Assembly: GCA_021014325.1 (NCBI GenBank)
Contig: CM037461.1
Location: 2,567,501 to 2,631,500 of the forward strand
Direction of reading: 5' to 3'
Origin: Plazaster borealis
Lineage: Eukaryota > Echinodermata > Asteroidea > Forcipulatida > Labidiasteridae
Length of the DNA: 64,000 nucleotides
Made by a program: the position numbers and the translations under genes. Numbering within the stretch: the first letter of the stretch is position 1; the number at the start of each line of letters is the position of its first letter. Positions 36,501-44,823 of this stretch are shown one piece after another. The notes below the pieces were generated by a model, which saw only the letters and a list, made by a program, of their open reading frames with translations, ran no database searches and was not told the origin of the DNA.

Positions 36501-39500
36501 ATGATCATCCCCTGAACGAGACCAGACTATTTTTATTTCTCAGCCTCACTTCAGAGCTGCTTAAGCAGGAAATACTGCTGAACAATATTCTGCTAACCAA
36601 AAATAAGTAGGATACCAGTCAGAGATTGTAAATATAATGACAATGACATTTTGGCTGGTAACCTTAATCTGGTAAGCATGATTTTGATGTGCTTAGCTAC
36701 TTTTCATGCTGAAGCAGCTCTATGAAATTGGCCCGAGTTATGTTAAGTAATATTTTAATTTCACATTCTAATAAAAAAAAAAACCATATTGAAGAAAGGC
36801 CGTTATTTAATTCATATTTTCTTTTGCCAATTTTTGTTCTCCTTCAAATAAGAAAATCTAATTCATATATTAAACTAATCGTGTACATTTTATTTGAAAG
36901 AGTTGGTTTAAATGAATTTGTATAAAATTTGAAAATTTTAAGATAAAAGAAAAGAGAAAAAGACAGTCAAAGTAAAGAAGAGTTTTGGAACATGATTGTA
37001 CTTAAAATTTCATGCATTTTGAGCTCTGTGAATTTCAATTTTAAAACAAAAAATAGTGGTTTCACATAAAAATTCTAGAAACAATGACTGTGGTCAAGGG
37101 GTACACAAGTTCAAAAGTCCCCTTGCTTTCCTTTGGGTCACACTTTGAACTTCGTTTGAAGGTCATTTTGAAGGTCAAGTGGTGTGTGGCAACCAATAGG
37201 AACGCGTTATCAGTAGGGCAGGTTTAACTAGGGCTGCCAAAACACAGTCCGTAAGTTGGGCCAAAAAAATCGGCCTGGGATGCTGTAAGAATTAGGAAGC
37301 AAAGTTTTCTTGTGCAGTTCTACAAAGCTGAACCGACTTTAGTCGAGACTTTCCTTTTTTGTTCCTTTTTACATTCTCGTAAGGAACCCTTTTTTAACTC
37401 CCTGGTCTTTTTGTTTATCATGTTTTATGAACCTGTTTTCCATGTACCTTGTTTTCCGTAGGTCTTCTGGGACCTTTCTCTACTTTGAAAGATTAAAAAA
37501 TATCAAAAAATGGGGAGGGGGGGATGATATGTTACTTGTTGGTTTTGGTTAGAAACTTGTTTTGTTTGTCCTTTCATCTTTAGGCCTTTATTTATCGGAT
37601 ACCTTGAAGTAGCTTCCTTTTACTACTTCTGGCCTTTCATTCCATTATTCTGGTTTCATTGGGTTTTAAGGGCTTCTGCTCTTACAGTATTTCATAGGGC
37701 GGGCAAAAATGAACTTAATATAATCAGTAAGCTTTCGGACTAAAATAAAACAAAGATGTTTTTTATCCTTACCAATCCTGTTTAATACCTTTAAAGCCCG
37801 GGGGAGGATCACCAAACAACAGACTAAAAGAAGTTTTTTGCCCCCCCAAAAAAAATTTAAAAAAAATAAAAAAAAATTTAAAAAATTATAAAAAAAAATC
37901 AAAAAAATCAAAATCAAATCAAATGTCTGATTTTTTGTAATGTAAACACATTCCTGATTGACATTATTCACAATCATGAAATTATGTTCCTTTGACCTTG
38001 GTAGATCAGATACAGTGAGAAAAACAAAACTGGTCTATTGTATTGTAAACTGTTGCATTATTATTCAAATTTATTCAAATTTAGTCCACAATCTTACTCA
38101 TTGCATGTACCATATGGAATGGATAAAGTTGTGTTAATGTTTTATTCTGCCATTTACATATAATTAACACATAAACACGCAAACCATTTGACAAGTTGTA
38201 TTTTGTTTGCTTTTGATTCTGATTTTAAAAAATGATCTAGACCATTCCTTATTTTGATTGTTTGAAGAAAAACCATGGTTAGAAAGGTGTGGTGCTAATT
38301 AGTGACTTGTAGCCATTTCTTTACAAATTAATTATTTCCAAAAGTTGAAGTTGGCATCAGAATATGTGTGTCACATGCATAGGGTTTTGCACTGTGGTAT
38401 AAAAATAGCGCACATTAGTTTTCTTTCTATGATTCACCACTGTTGTTGAACAGAAAGTACACAAAGCAATCCTATTGCATGGACATGTGAAGTCCATGTA
38501 CTGTACATGTAAGTATTTGTACTTGTTGTACATGTACATCATACATGTAAATCATACATGTAATGTACATGCACATCCCCCAATAAACAATATGGACACG
38601 CCGATAATATTCGTGTACACGTGTACTTATCCCTGATTGGCTACTTAGATATGAATAAAAATATCACTATGCATATTCAACAGCTGAAACTGGAGGAGAC
38701 TATCATGACACTAGACTGGCCGTAAGTCATCCCCTTTGTAAATCCCACTTTATATAAACATAATACAATGTAAATGTTAAAACCATTGTTAATACCGAAG
38801 AGCAATTTGGTGAAAGACAAAAACCAAAACAAACTAAGAGACAAATCTTTATACTGGATTTGGATTTACAGTCACTAAACAAAAGACACAAAACTTGGTT
38901 CAGACCTGTGTTGTTGCAGACATTAAAATTAATGTGTACCTCCATGACCATACTAAGTAAGAGATAATTTCTTTTTAACAAATTAAAAAAAATCTTGACA
39001 AAAGTTGGATGAAATGATTCCAGAAAAAAACCAAGTCAATTGATGGTTGTGACTAGTTATGACAAACAAATAAATTACTTAGCATTGAGTATAGTTTCAA
39101 ATTAATTAATAATTAATGGAATTTGTTTGTCTGCAATGTCTCGCAATCTACTCAAGATAAAAAGAAATTAGACTAGACACTGAAATAGGCTTGAAATGTC
39201 TGGGCAAACAATAGTCTGCTAAGCAGAAATGATCAGGATACCAGTCACAAATATTGTACATGTGTTATGGTAGTTTGGCCGGTAACCTTATTCTGGTTAG
39301 CATAATTTTGTTGTGCTTAGCTAGTTTCAGAAAATGTTGCTAAACAGTTTTCTGCTTAGCAAAATAAGCAGGATACCAGTCAAAGACGATGCATTTGACA
39401 TGGTACTTTAGCTGGTAACATTATCATGACTATGGTCAGCACACTTTTGTTGTGCTTTTACTTTTTATATCGTGAGGTCATTTAATGTTTCAGTGAAATA

Positions 39501-40906
39501 AAAGAAAGAAGAAAGATTTTTATTTTACCCCAGAACAAAATTTAATAATTAGACTAACAAGACCCGATTTGTTTGGTGAAAAATCAATAAAAATAATTGT
39601 TTGGTTGAACTGGTTATGTGTTGCAACCAGGTAAGGCCCAAATCCATAGAGCTGAATTGCTTAAAAAATTTCTGCTAAGCAGAAATGAGCAGGATACCAG
39701 TCACAATTTATACATGTGTCATGGTAGTTTGGTTGGTAACCTTATTCTGGTAAGCATAATTTTGTTGTGCTTAGCTAGTCTTTGTGCTTAAGCAGCTCTG
39801 CCAGTAAAGCAGAAAAGGTTGCTGAACAGTTTTCTGCTTTAGCAAAATTAGCAGGATACCGGTCAAAGACGATGTATTTGACATGGTACTTTAGCTGGTA
39901 ACCTTATCATGACTATGGTAAGCACACTTTTGTTGTGCTTTTACTTTTTTTTGTGCTTAAGCAGCTCTATGAAATTGGACCCAGCTGATCTTTAGGGATA
40001 AAAAAATTACTTGTTGATTTTATAAACCCCAAAATTTGCAGTAATATTTTAGCATTTCAACCTTTAAAAAAAAATTATCTGGCTTTCTTTGTGTATATTT
40101 TTGTTTTGAGTCAGATGATCTGAATACTATTCACAATTAAAAAAACAATTGAATATTTATATTGTGTTTAGTGAGGGACCAGGTGAGAGAATTTTTTTAG
40201 TTTTTTGATCATCTTAGAAAATGATAATTGAAATTCTGATGATTTTTCTGATCTTATATAATTCCTTCCTCCAAAATTTTTGAAAACCCATGTGCCAGCA
40301 GAACTGGAAAACAAAATCATAACAGAGAACTTAATTGACCAACAATTTTCATCAATCTACTTTTGTTTGCAACTACTTCTGCTTCTTATCTCAATTAAAA
40401 ATTGAATAAACAGTTTTTCTTTAAAAGCTTATGAAGTTATTTCTTTCCTGTTCTCGAGGAAGGCATTATTTTTCTTCTCACAAACAAAACCTTCATGCTT
40501 CACAAGACTTCAAAAAATTATCAACACATATAACTCAATTCACATAATTACCCATGCAAGAATGGTACGGTCCACAGGATACAAGTCACGTGGCGGGAAA
40601 ACATCAATTATGCAAAGTAGGCTATGAATATGCAATTAATGCCGCGCCCGACCTTTCGCCATTTTATTCTTCTTCATTTTCTTACCTGATTTCGAGAAAA
40701 TTCCCCACATAAGAAACGATGATTTACCCCGTGTTATCGCATTTATTAATATAGTGAAGGCAAAACTGTAAATTACGGGAAGACAGTGAAACTAGGAACA
40801 TTTTACTTGACCTTTCATCATACACAGACTTGTCACCCTTCGAAAGTGTTTCATTGATACTGTTCACGAGAGGTGGGGGTGAAACAAACAGACTTTCGAG
40901 AGCCAT
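22017..40906 (-). CDS. ZC3H4: ZC3H4-like CCCH zinc-finger protein (whole gene)
   Basis: Ten coding exons on the minus strand (40906-40812, 34008-33654, 32986-32727, 32315-31952, 31104-30993, 29474-29365, 28710-28499, 27745-26883, 26157-25900, 24517-22017) join in phase to 1,709 residues; human ZC3H4 is about 1,300. Order: acidic N-terminus with [12 protein letters not shown], a lysine/arginine block, a GRG-rich stretch (about 265-330), three CCCH fingers at 348-366, 377-395 and 400-419, IPSLFEI, a glutamine-rich region, [21 protein letters not shown], several DPR repeats, a proline/glycine-rich segment and the C-terminal [16 protein letters not shown]. The end, the fingers and NWYSSDED are specific to the ZC3H4/ZC3H6 family (Drosophila suppressor of sable). 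Family role: nuclear RNA-binding factor which, with WDR82, restrains and terminates non-productive Pol II transcription. ZC3H6 cannot be fully excluded. Boundaries are by eye. Confidence 0.93.
24582..24940 (-). mobile_element. tRNA-Leu-like SINE (minus), ZC3H4 intron 9
   Basis: ATT tail at 24583-24600 (plus attattattattattg), body with ccggggtaaacccctactct, B-box complement gggactcgaaccc, ctcttaattgctcgacca near the head. Same subfamily as 6161-7092 (tttctggtatt, aaggatgcctcataagt). Confidence 0.85.
25045..25375 (-). mobile_element. tRNA-like SINE family V (minus) and fragments
   Basis: Plus strand shows gtgggattcgaacccacggc (B-box, minus) and ttttaccactagaccac (A-box, minus), flanked twice by tail sequence (caccgatgtgtattaagcac). 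Confidence 0.72.
25402..25862. mobile_element. TIR element with CGTCAGTGCAA ends (about 461 bp)
   Basis: The left end CGTCAGTGCAATAAGGTCGT and the right end ACGACCTTGTTGCACTGACA are inverted, one mismatch. It lies in ZC3H4 intron 9 and stops 37 bases from the exon 9 end. Confidence 0.85.
25900..26157 (-). CDS. ZC3H4: ZC3H4 exon 9
   Basis: Residues about 791-876. Acceptor cttctttcag/GGGATGAC, donor TCTT/GTAAGT. Contains [12 protein letters not shown] followed by a glutamate/lysine-rich helix, matching the vertebrate QRALYLRIQQKQ segment. A second in-phase donor (GCG/GTGAGA) lies 25 bases earlier and would drop a few residues. Confidence 0.88.
26663..26846. mobile_element. Family F foldback MITE in ZC3H4 intron 8
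   Basis: Left GGGCCCAATTTCACAGAGCC; right end agcttaagcagctctatgac is trimmed of its GGGCCC. It ends 36 bases from the exon 8 donor. Confidence 0.8.
26883..27745 (-). CDS. ZC3H4: ZC3H4 exon 8 (glutamine-rich)
   Basis: Residues about 503-790. Acceptor tctatatttcag/AATGAAC, donor GGAAG/GTATGT. Begins [11 protein letters not shown], has a QQQ-L/P-rich stretch, then about five in-frame copies of a 21-base unit coding roughly PQHLQQS (27226-27310), then a conserved-looking charged end ([18 protein letters not shown]). Confidence 0.9.
28180..28425. mobile_element. CAGTGCAA-end element in ZC3H4 intron 7
   Basis: Repeats of gatacaacgtttttgc (at about 28318, 28345, 28368 and 28390, variants) and the end ttcttgcactgatgcca. 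Related to 18880-19075 in inverse orientation. Confidence 0.55.
28499..28710 (-). CDS. ZC3H4: ZC3H4 exon 7 (IPSLFEI region)
   Basis: Residues about 433-502. Acceptor aatttcgtag/GTCTTAAAG, donor CAAAA/GTACGT. Encodes [11 protein letters not shown] and [23 protein letters not shown] is conserved in ZC3H4 after the zinc fingers. Confidence 0.9.
28759..29136 (+). mobile_element. MITE family B, ZC3H4 intron 6
   Basis: Complete element between two TTAA sites (28755-28758 and 29137-29140), with inverted ends AGACACTGGACAC / GTGTCCACTGCCT. Here the interior has the ccgaggtctcgaaatcaa variant and differs from other copies. Confidence 0.88.
29141..29309 (+). mobile_element. MITE family B, truncated, same TTAA
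   Basis: Starts AGGCACTGGACACGTTTGGT immediately after the TTAA that ends the previous copy, and stops after tgctttcagatgcctg. Confidence 0.85.
29365..29474 (-). CDS. ZC3H4: ZC3H4 exon 6 (third CCCH finger)
   Basis: Residues 396-432. Acceptor attatttctag/GTGACATG, donor GGAAAG/GTAAGC. Holds the C-X8-C-X5-C-X3-H finger [20 protein letters not shown] and then [12 protein letters not shown]. Spacing and the trailing LT.ETR.LL motif match vertebrate ZC3H4. Confidence 0.95.
29507..29947 (-). mobile_element. Full-length tRNA-Leu-like SINE (minus), intron 5
   Basis: Plus strand opens with (AAT)n and TAGTGGCTTCTTATATAGCGC and ends with ctcggccacgacacgccac. It is the reverse of 10146-10590. Confidence 0.92.
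30238..30397. mobile_element. About 160-bp foldback MITE, ZC3H4 intron 5
   Basis: Outer arms acatagacttt / agtctatgt and long inner arms (gtggaatgaggtgcatgc, tctagttagcga and their inverse) around a 9-base loop. The arms cover almost the entire element. Confidence 0.88.
30640..30955 (+). mobile_element. MITE family C
   Basis: cattggtaattgtcagagac, ttttcaaacatctggttttg and tttcaagggaagtttt match 16650-16990 and 8851-9112. Confidence 0.7.
30993..31104 (-). CDS. ZC3H4: ZC3H4 exon 5 (fingers 1 end and 2)
   Basis: Residues 359-395/396. Acceptor gtctgtttttcag/GGAGCA, donor TTCATG/GTAAGT. Completes finger 1 (GANCTFSH) and encodes finger 2 ([21 protein letters not shown]7-C-X5-C-X3-H). Confidence 0.95.
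31171..31527 (+). mobile_element. tRNA-derived SINE type 2, ZC3H4 intron 4
   Basis: Head GTGGCGTGGCTGAGCGG, B-box GGTTCGATTCCCGG, body ggctgtatactccccaggga, tail GCGCTATAAAAGAGTCGAC and attattat. Confidence 0.88.
31789..31925 (+). mobile_element. tRNA-Leu-like SINE head beside ZC3H4 exon 4
   Basis: GGCGTGTTGTGGCCGAGCGG head, ctcaagctctaatgtttctg, tgagcaagatgc, ending in tgtccttcgga. It stops 26 bases from the exon 4 end. Confidence 0.85.
31952..32315 (-). CDS. ZC3H4: ZC3H4 exon 4 (GRG-rich, finger 1 start)
   Basis: Residues 237-358. Acceptor ctttttaatgcag/TTATGAC, donor AACAAG/GTGAGA. Encodes [13 protein letters not shown], then a [17 protein letters not shown] basic RNA-binding stretch like vertebrate ZC3H4, ending with [12 protein letters not shown], the first half of finger 1. 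Confidence 0.93.
32540..32694 (-). mobile_element. MITE family A fragment
   Basis: Reverse orientation; right end gggttccaattaccaaacag...ATCCCT followed by TTAA at 32695-32698, 29 bases from the ZC3H4 exon 3 end. Confidence 0.7.
32727..32986 (-). CDS. ZC3H4: ZC3H4 exon 3
   Basis: Residues 151-236. Acceptor ttttttgaccgaag/GATGTC, donor GAACTG/GTGAGT. Encodes [14 protein letters not shown], an acidic tyrosine-containing segment ([14 protein letters not shown]) and [12 protein letters not shown]. The acceptor is weak and was chosen because phase 0 fits both neighbours. Confidence 0.82.
33205..33530 (-). mobile_element. Two tandem truncated tRNA-Leu-like SINEs, intron 2
   Basis: The block gtgcattacacaacacacagg and the ggcgaaccccttctcttta block occur twice in the same orientation. 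The second ends with gaccgctcggccacaactct. Confidence 0.82.
33654..34008 (-). CDS. ZC3H4: ZC3H4 exon 2 (acidic and basic N-terminal part)
   Basis: Residues about 32-150. Acceptor taatattatag/GGAAGAAG, donor GAGGAA/GTACGA. Encodes [18 protein letters not shown], a second acidic tract and a dense basic block ([19 protein letters not shown]). The EGEL-type motif and the basic block mirror vertebrate ZC3H4. Confidence 0.88.
34803..35331. mobile_element. GACTGTGCGAG inverted-repeat element (about 530 bp)
   Basis: Left actgtgcgagtctcgcgcat and right atgcgcgagactcacaac are inverted. It is related to 54190-54893. Confidence 0.72.
35627..35992 (-). mobile_element. MITE family B, ZC3H4 intron 1
   Basis: Complete, reverse orientation, TTAA at 35623-35626 and 35993-35996, inverted ends AGGCATCGTACACGTTTGG / CCAAACGTGTACGATGCCT. 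Confidence 0.93.
39645..39982. mobile_element. Two overlapping family F elements
   Basis: tagagctgaattgcttaaa, caggataccagtcacaattt and ttgtgcttaagcagctctg form one copy. A second copy follows to 39980 and ends ctctatgaaattggaccc. Confidence 0.75.
40686..40690 (-). promoter_or_regulatory. Alternative splice donor downstream of ZC3H4 exon 1
   Basis: Minus strand GAAATCAG/GTAAGA (exon end 40686) is a stronger donor than the one used in the model (40812). Its use would put an in-frame TAA (40724-40726) before the junction, so transcripts using it could not make the full protein from the 40906 ATG. Confidence 0.45.
40812..40906 (-). CDS. ZC3H4: ZC3H4 exon 1 (start codon)
   Basis: ATG at 40906. 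Encodes [20 protein letters not shown] and then [11 protein letters not shown]. Donor GAAAG/GTCAAG (or in-phase 6 bases later, TCAA/GTAAAA). Phase 2 joins exactly with exon 2 (AG+G, then EEDD) and the complete coding sum is a multiple of three. The N-terminus itself is not conserved enough to recognise, so this is the least certain exon. Confidence 0.65.
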
Positions 40907-41160
40907 TTTCGGTCATTTAACGACCAGTTCTCCGGGTAAAGATGTTTCACTGGTGTTCTCTACACCGTAACGGTTATGCTTGTTGGTATTTCCTTCGTTC
41001 TTCTCACCGTTTTGCGCAAATATCGGCAATTTTTGTTGGGGCCGACAATCTACATCTCACAAATTTCGACGTCATGGCGGACTAAATTGTACTACGACGC
41101 GCATGCTCTGAAAGCGTCACCGCACTACGGAGGCCTCGATATGACATTGAACACGTGATT
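40907..41160. promoter_or_regulatory. Putative ZC3H4 promoter, possibly bidirectional
   Basis: CpG-richer than its surroundings, with an NRF1-like gcgcatgctc (41099-41108), GACGTCA (CRE-like) overlapping CATGGCGG (YY1-like) around 41068-41080, and no TATA box. It lies just 5' of the ZC3H4 start and upstream of SPT5 in the other direction. Confidence 0.4.
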
Positions 41161-41379
41161 TGAGCTATTATCATATTCAGCTTTGTTTTAATGATATGAT
41201 TGTGTCACGTTTTACGAATGCGTAATTTGAAATAAAACAAACGGAGTATTCTTCCCGATATTCTTTCATTAATAACATTTGATGTTTTTCCAACAGTGAG
41301 CTTATAAAATTTCCCACAAAATGGCTTGTTTAAAAACCACAAGACACTGTAGATTTTCGCCTGCTTATTATTTGCATAA

Positions 41380-41629
41380 AGAGCGGCACGGGTGTTTTCC
41401 CACCCTAACGTAGATGGCGCTACAATTTGTGTTCTTTTGATAGAGGACGAAATCTACATGCACGAATGTACGTACATATGGACATGGAATGTACACACAC
41501 TTTTCATTCATGTACACTCACAAACGTTGCTGGCAGTCACACAGCCGGCTGAAAAGTGTAAAATAAAAAACTTCACGTTGTGCTTGGTACTTTGTGTGTG
41601 TGGACTAAAAGTTAAGAAGTATAGCAGGT
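41380..41629 (+). other. Candidate SPT5 5'UTR exon
   Basis: The donor tatAGCAG/GTAAAG at 41629/41630 could splice to the strong acceptor ctttttttttgcag at 44676, which precedes the SPT5 start codon by 72 bases. No coding is implied. The link is inferred from splice signals only. Confidence 0.3.
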
Positions 41630-41884
41630 AAAGTTGCCTTTTACATTATCATTTAACATTTTATCGAGCTAGTTTACCAGCATAACTAACACATCTTTCA
41701 CCAAAAATTGTGCATTTATTTTAAATCTGTAAATAAACCAGCCAAACGAAGATCATTTGCTGAAGAGCAAGAGTGATTTTATTTTTTGTTGGTAGGCCCC
41801 TATTTTTGTTTTTAATTTTTAAGGTGGTTGACCTAATGTTTAAGTGAATGTTCAAGCATTCTACCTCCATGGTTCAAGGTAGCC

Positions 41885-42304
41885 ATGGTTATTGGTAGCG
41901 GGTTATCATGGTTATATATCAAAAACATCAAAAACATTGAAAAAATACAGAGAGGCGCTGCCAGATTTATCAAGGGCAACTACATCCGCACAGAAGGCAC
42001 GATTACTCATGTCCTGGAAGAGTTAGGTTGGTGCACACTGGAGGAGAGGAGAAAACAAGCCAGGCTCACTCTCATGTATAAAATCAACAACAACTTGATG
42101 GACATCCTCAGTGACCGCTACCTAATGCCAGCAACCCCACGCTCACGCCATTCAAATAGCAGAAGCTTCATAACTCACAGTGCCCGCCTAGACATCCACA
42201 AATACGCATTCTTTCCAAGGACCATAGTGGAGTGGAATGCCCTTGATGACTCATTAGTGAATGCACCAAGCTTGAACAACTTCAAGCAACAACTACTCCA
42301 ATAA
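41885..42304 (+). mobile_element. LINE fragment: C-terminal reverse transcriptase region
   Basis: An open frame of 139 codons with IEKIQRGAARFIKGNY, LEELGWCTLEERRKQARLT and a WNALDDSLVNAPSLNNFK end. This is the typical C-terminus after the RT domain in CR1/L2-like non-LTR retrotransposons (the ...RAARFI..., LGW.L...RR and R.VE.WN.L motifs). The RT catalytic part is absent, so it is a 5'-truncated dead copy lying between ZC3H4 and SPT5. Confidence 0.85.
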
Positions 42305-42599
42305 ATCCCCATACCCCCGCACAAGCCTGGCATTATACTCTCATCGAGTCCAGCCAGTATAAAGCTAATTTGTTGGGTATTTTTGTCGTTCTGAGGCATT
42401 TTCATAGCCAATTGAAGATCCTTCAGGGAAAATACGACCATAACCTGGGGCGCAAGTCTGACCGATAATGTCAAAATTTCGAAAAAGGAGAACAGCGCCC
42501 CAGTTACTGGGTCTAGGCGCCGACGGTGTTTAATCGAGCGATTACCAGCTCTGAGATTTTTCATAAAATTACACCAAAGCAAGCCCGCACTCTTTCGTG

Positions 42600-42985
42600 T
42601 TAACCCTAAAGAACCCAAGTCCTACAATATCCTCATTGCCAAAGTGCAGGATTTCAAAGGATTTGGGCTATTAGGGATCTGCAACACAGGAGGATTTTGA
42701 AGGGTTTGGGCTAAAATGAGTTTTTGTTAGGGTAGGATTTCGCAGGACTTGGGCTATCGGGCTGTTTTTACATAGGAGGATTTTGAAGGATTAAGGTATT
42801 ATGCAGCTTAGCCAAAATATGATTCTGAAGGTTTTGGGCTTTAAGCCGAGCACCTAAAGAAAATCACAAAGTTGACTCCCTAACTTCTGTCTCAAAAGGA
42901 TTTTGAAGGATTTGGGCTAATATGTATACTTACAATAAGTTGAAGGATATCGAAGGATTTGGGCAGTATGTCTACCCAAACTTGG
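42600..42985. mobile_element. TTAACCCTAA-end element E, copy 1
   Basis: Starts TTAACCCTAAAGAACCCAAG and contains many variants of aaggatttgggct, each about 40-60 bases apart. The right end is damaged. Copy 2 is at 46197-46685. Confidence 0.8.
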
Positions 42986-43131
42986 GTTTTTATTTGAAAA
43001 ATTATCTCACCTCCTGAAGGTACTTGGGCTTAGTGCCAAGAAGCTGAGGGAGTCCAGCTTATTGGCACTATTTATGGGGCTAGTGGTTATATTGCTGGTG
43101 AGGCAGGAGATTCTGTACCCCAAGAGTTTCT

Positions 43132-43146
43132 ACCCACCCCCCCCCA
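43132..43146. repeat. C-rich tract
   Basis: accccccccccacc; otherwise 43000-43690 shows no gene. Confidence 0.7.
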
Positions 43147-43697
43147 CCACAGCTGCTAGCCCAGCCTAGTTCATTGTGATAATCGTATTCGTCCATCCTT
43201 TTGACATTCACGACCATTGGGAGGATGGAGGGTTATGATTATCGAAACTACCCCTAGGCCTAGCCCTGGTGGTAGGACGCCAGTCTTCGTTACACTGCAC
43301 TTACGTCCTGGACATAATTTTTTCTCTACAATGTGAATAAATTTTCAACTGATATTTTGTTCATATTTTACCTGATATTAGGAGCATACCGGTTTATGTA
43401 GTTTAGTGAAGTAGAATCATGGACAATATTTTGTAGATGGTTTTTATTTTTAAAAAAATGTTAAATTAATGTTACGTAATTAACAAGAAATTATCGAAAA
43501 AACAAAAGCGGTGAAAGGTCAGAGTATATGCTTACCAGCCGTTGCAAATGTCAAATGTAGCTGACATTGTTGCAAGTAGGCTGGTGCTCTGTTGAGTGTA
43601 AATTGTTTAACTATTGCGAGGCATGAGGATCCAGTCTGCATATCCATCCAGCACAAACGGATATGTAAACAATCGACAATCTAAACACAAAAGTTGT

Positions 43698-44057
43698 TTA
43701 ACCCTAACCCCCATCAGGGTCCCTCCACATACCCTGCCAAATACAACAGAATGCAACACAGTTGAAATGGGAACCATGCCAAATGCAACAAAATGCAACA
43801 AGGGATTTTGTTGCATTGTGCAGGCATGTTGTTTGTGTTGGGACTGAGCAAGGGGGTTTGCCCTGCAAAATGCAACAGTATGCACATAAGTGTAGTGGTG
43901 ACTACAACAAAATGCAACACCAATATTAAGTCACTTGACTGCTAAATGCAACAAATTCAGTCAAAGAATGACATCTGAGTTGACTGCCAAATGCAACAGG
44001 TTACAACAACTTTTACCATTTGGTGAGTATTGTTGCATTTAGCATGGTTAGGGTTAA
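43698..44057 (+). mobile_element. AAATGCAACA element, copy A
   Basis: About 360 bp, ends TTAACCCTAACC and GGTTAGGGTTAA (telomere-like inverted ends), interior packed with AAATGCAACA / TGTTGCATTT motifs. Copy B is inverted nearby and copy C lies at 50054-50413. The frames across it are spurious. Confidence 0.92.
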
Positions 44058-44192
44058 CTTTCTTTAATCATCACTCCACGTGATCTACGCAAACGAAATT
44101 TGCATGAACTAAGCTTGGATGGCTCCTGATTTTGGGATCCACAGTACCGCAGGTGGGTACGGACAGTTTTTAAAAATAGCAATGTGAATTGT

Positions 44193-44586
44193 TTAACCCT
44201 AACCATGCTAAATGCAACAATATGCACCACAAATGGTAATAGTTGTTGTAATCTGTTGCATTTGGCAGTCAACTCAGATGTCATTCTTTGACTGAATTTG
44301 TTGCATTTAGCAGTCAAGTGACTTCATATTGGTGTTGCATTTTGTTGTATTTGGCAGAGTTCACGGTCCCACATGACATTATTAACCAAGTCACCACTCT
44401 GCATACCGTTTCATTTAGCAGGGCAAACCCCCTTGCTCAGTCCTAACACAAACAACATGCCTGCACAATGCAACAAAATCCCTTGTTGCATTTTGTTGCA
44501 TTTGGCATGGTTCTCATTTCAACTGTGTTGCATTCTGTTGTGTTTGGCAGGGTATGTGGAGGTACCCTGATGGGGGTTAGGGTTAA
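44193..44586 (-). mobile_element. AAATGCAACA element, copy B (inverted)
   Basis: Reverse complement of copy A with the same TTAACCCTAACC / GGTTAGGGTTAA type ends. 135 bp separate it from A. An extra stretch around 44355-44400 (tcacggtcccacatgacatt) is not in A. Confidence 0.92.
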
Positions 44587-44748
44587 GAGAGAATGCCGTC
44601 CTTGGTAAAACATAAGGGTACAGAAGTTCCTTCATGGATGAAATAACAAGTTTGATTAAACTCCTTTTTTTTGCAGTTAGGGAGTAACAACCTTCATTCA
44701 CTAAACTAAAGCCCGAAGAAGGAGTTGACAAATCACAAAAACCCACTC

Positions 44749-44823
44749 ATGTCTGATAGCGATGCCAGTGCGTTCTCGGACGCAGATAGCGATGGGAGCT
44801 ACCAAGCCAAGAGTGATGGAGAG
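44749..44823 (+). CDS. SUPT5H: SPT5 exon 1 (start codon)
   Basis: Encodes [20 protein letters not shown] and then KSDGE; vertebrate SPT5 also starts MSDSEDSNFS. Donor GGAGAG/GTAAGA, phase 0. A strong acceptor (tttttttgcag, ends 44676) lies 72 bases before the ATG, which implies an upstream 5'UTR exon. Confidence 0.9.

Larger units (their letters stand above)
34009..40811 (-). other. ZC3H4 intron 1 (about 6.8 kb)
   Basis: Contains a GACTGTGCGAG element (34803-35331), a family B MITE (35627-35992), family F pieces (36095-36245, 36545-36730, 39195-39330, 39345-39460, 39645-39980) and a D-end at 37692-37792. Bases 37080-37660, 37800-38700 and 40000-40680 show no gene; 38500-38580 is a run of ATGTACATG-like palindromes. 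Confidence 0.6.
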
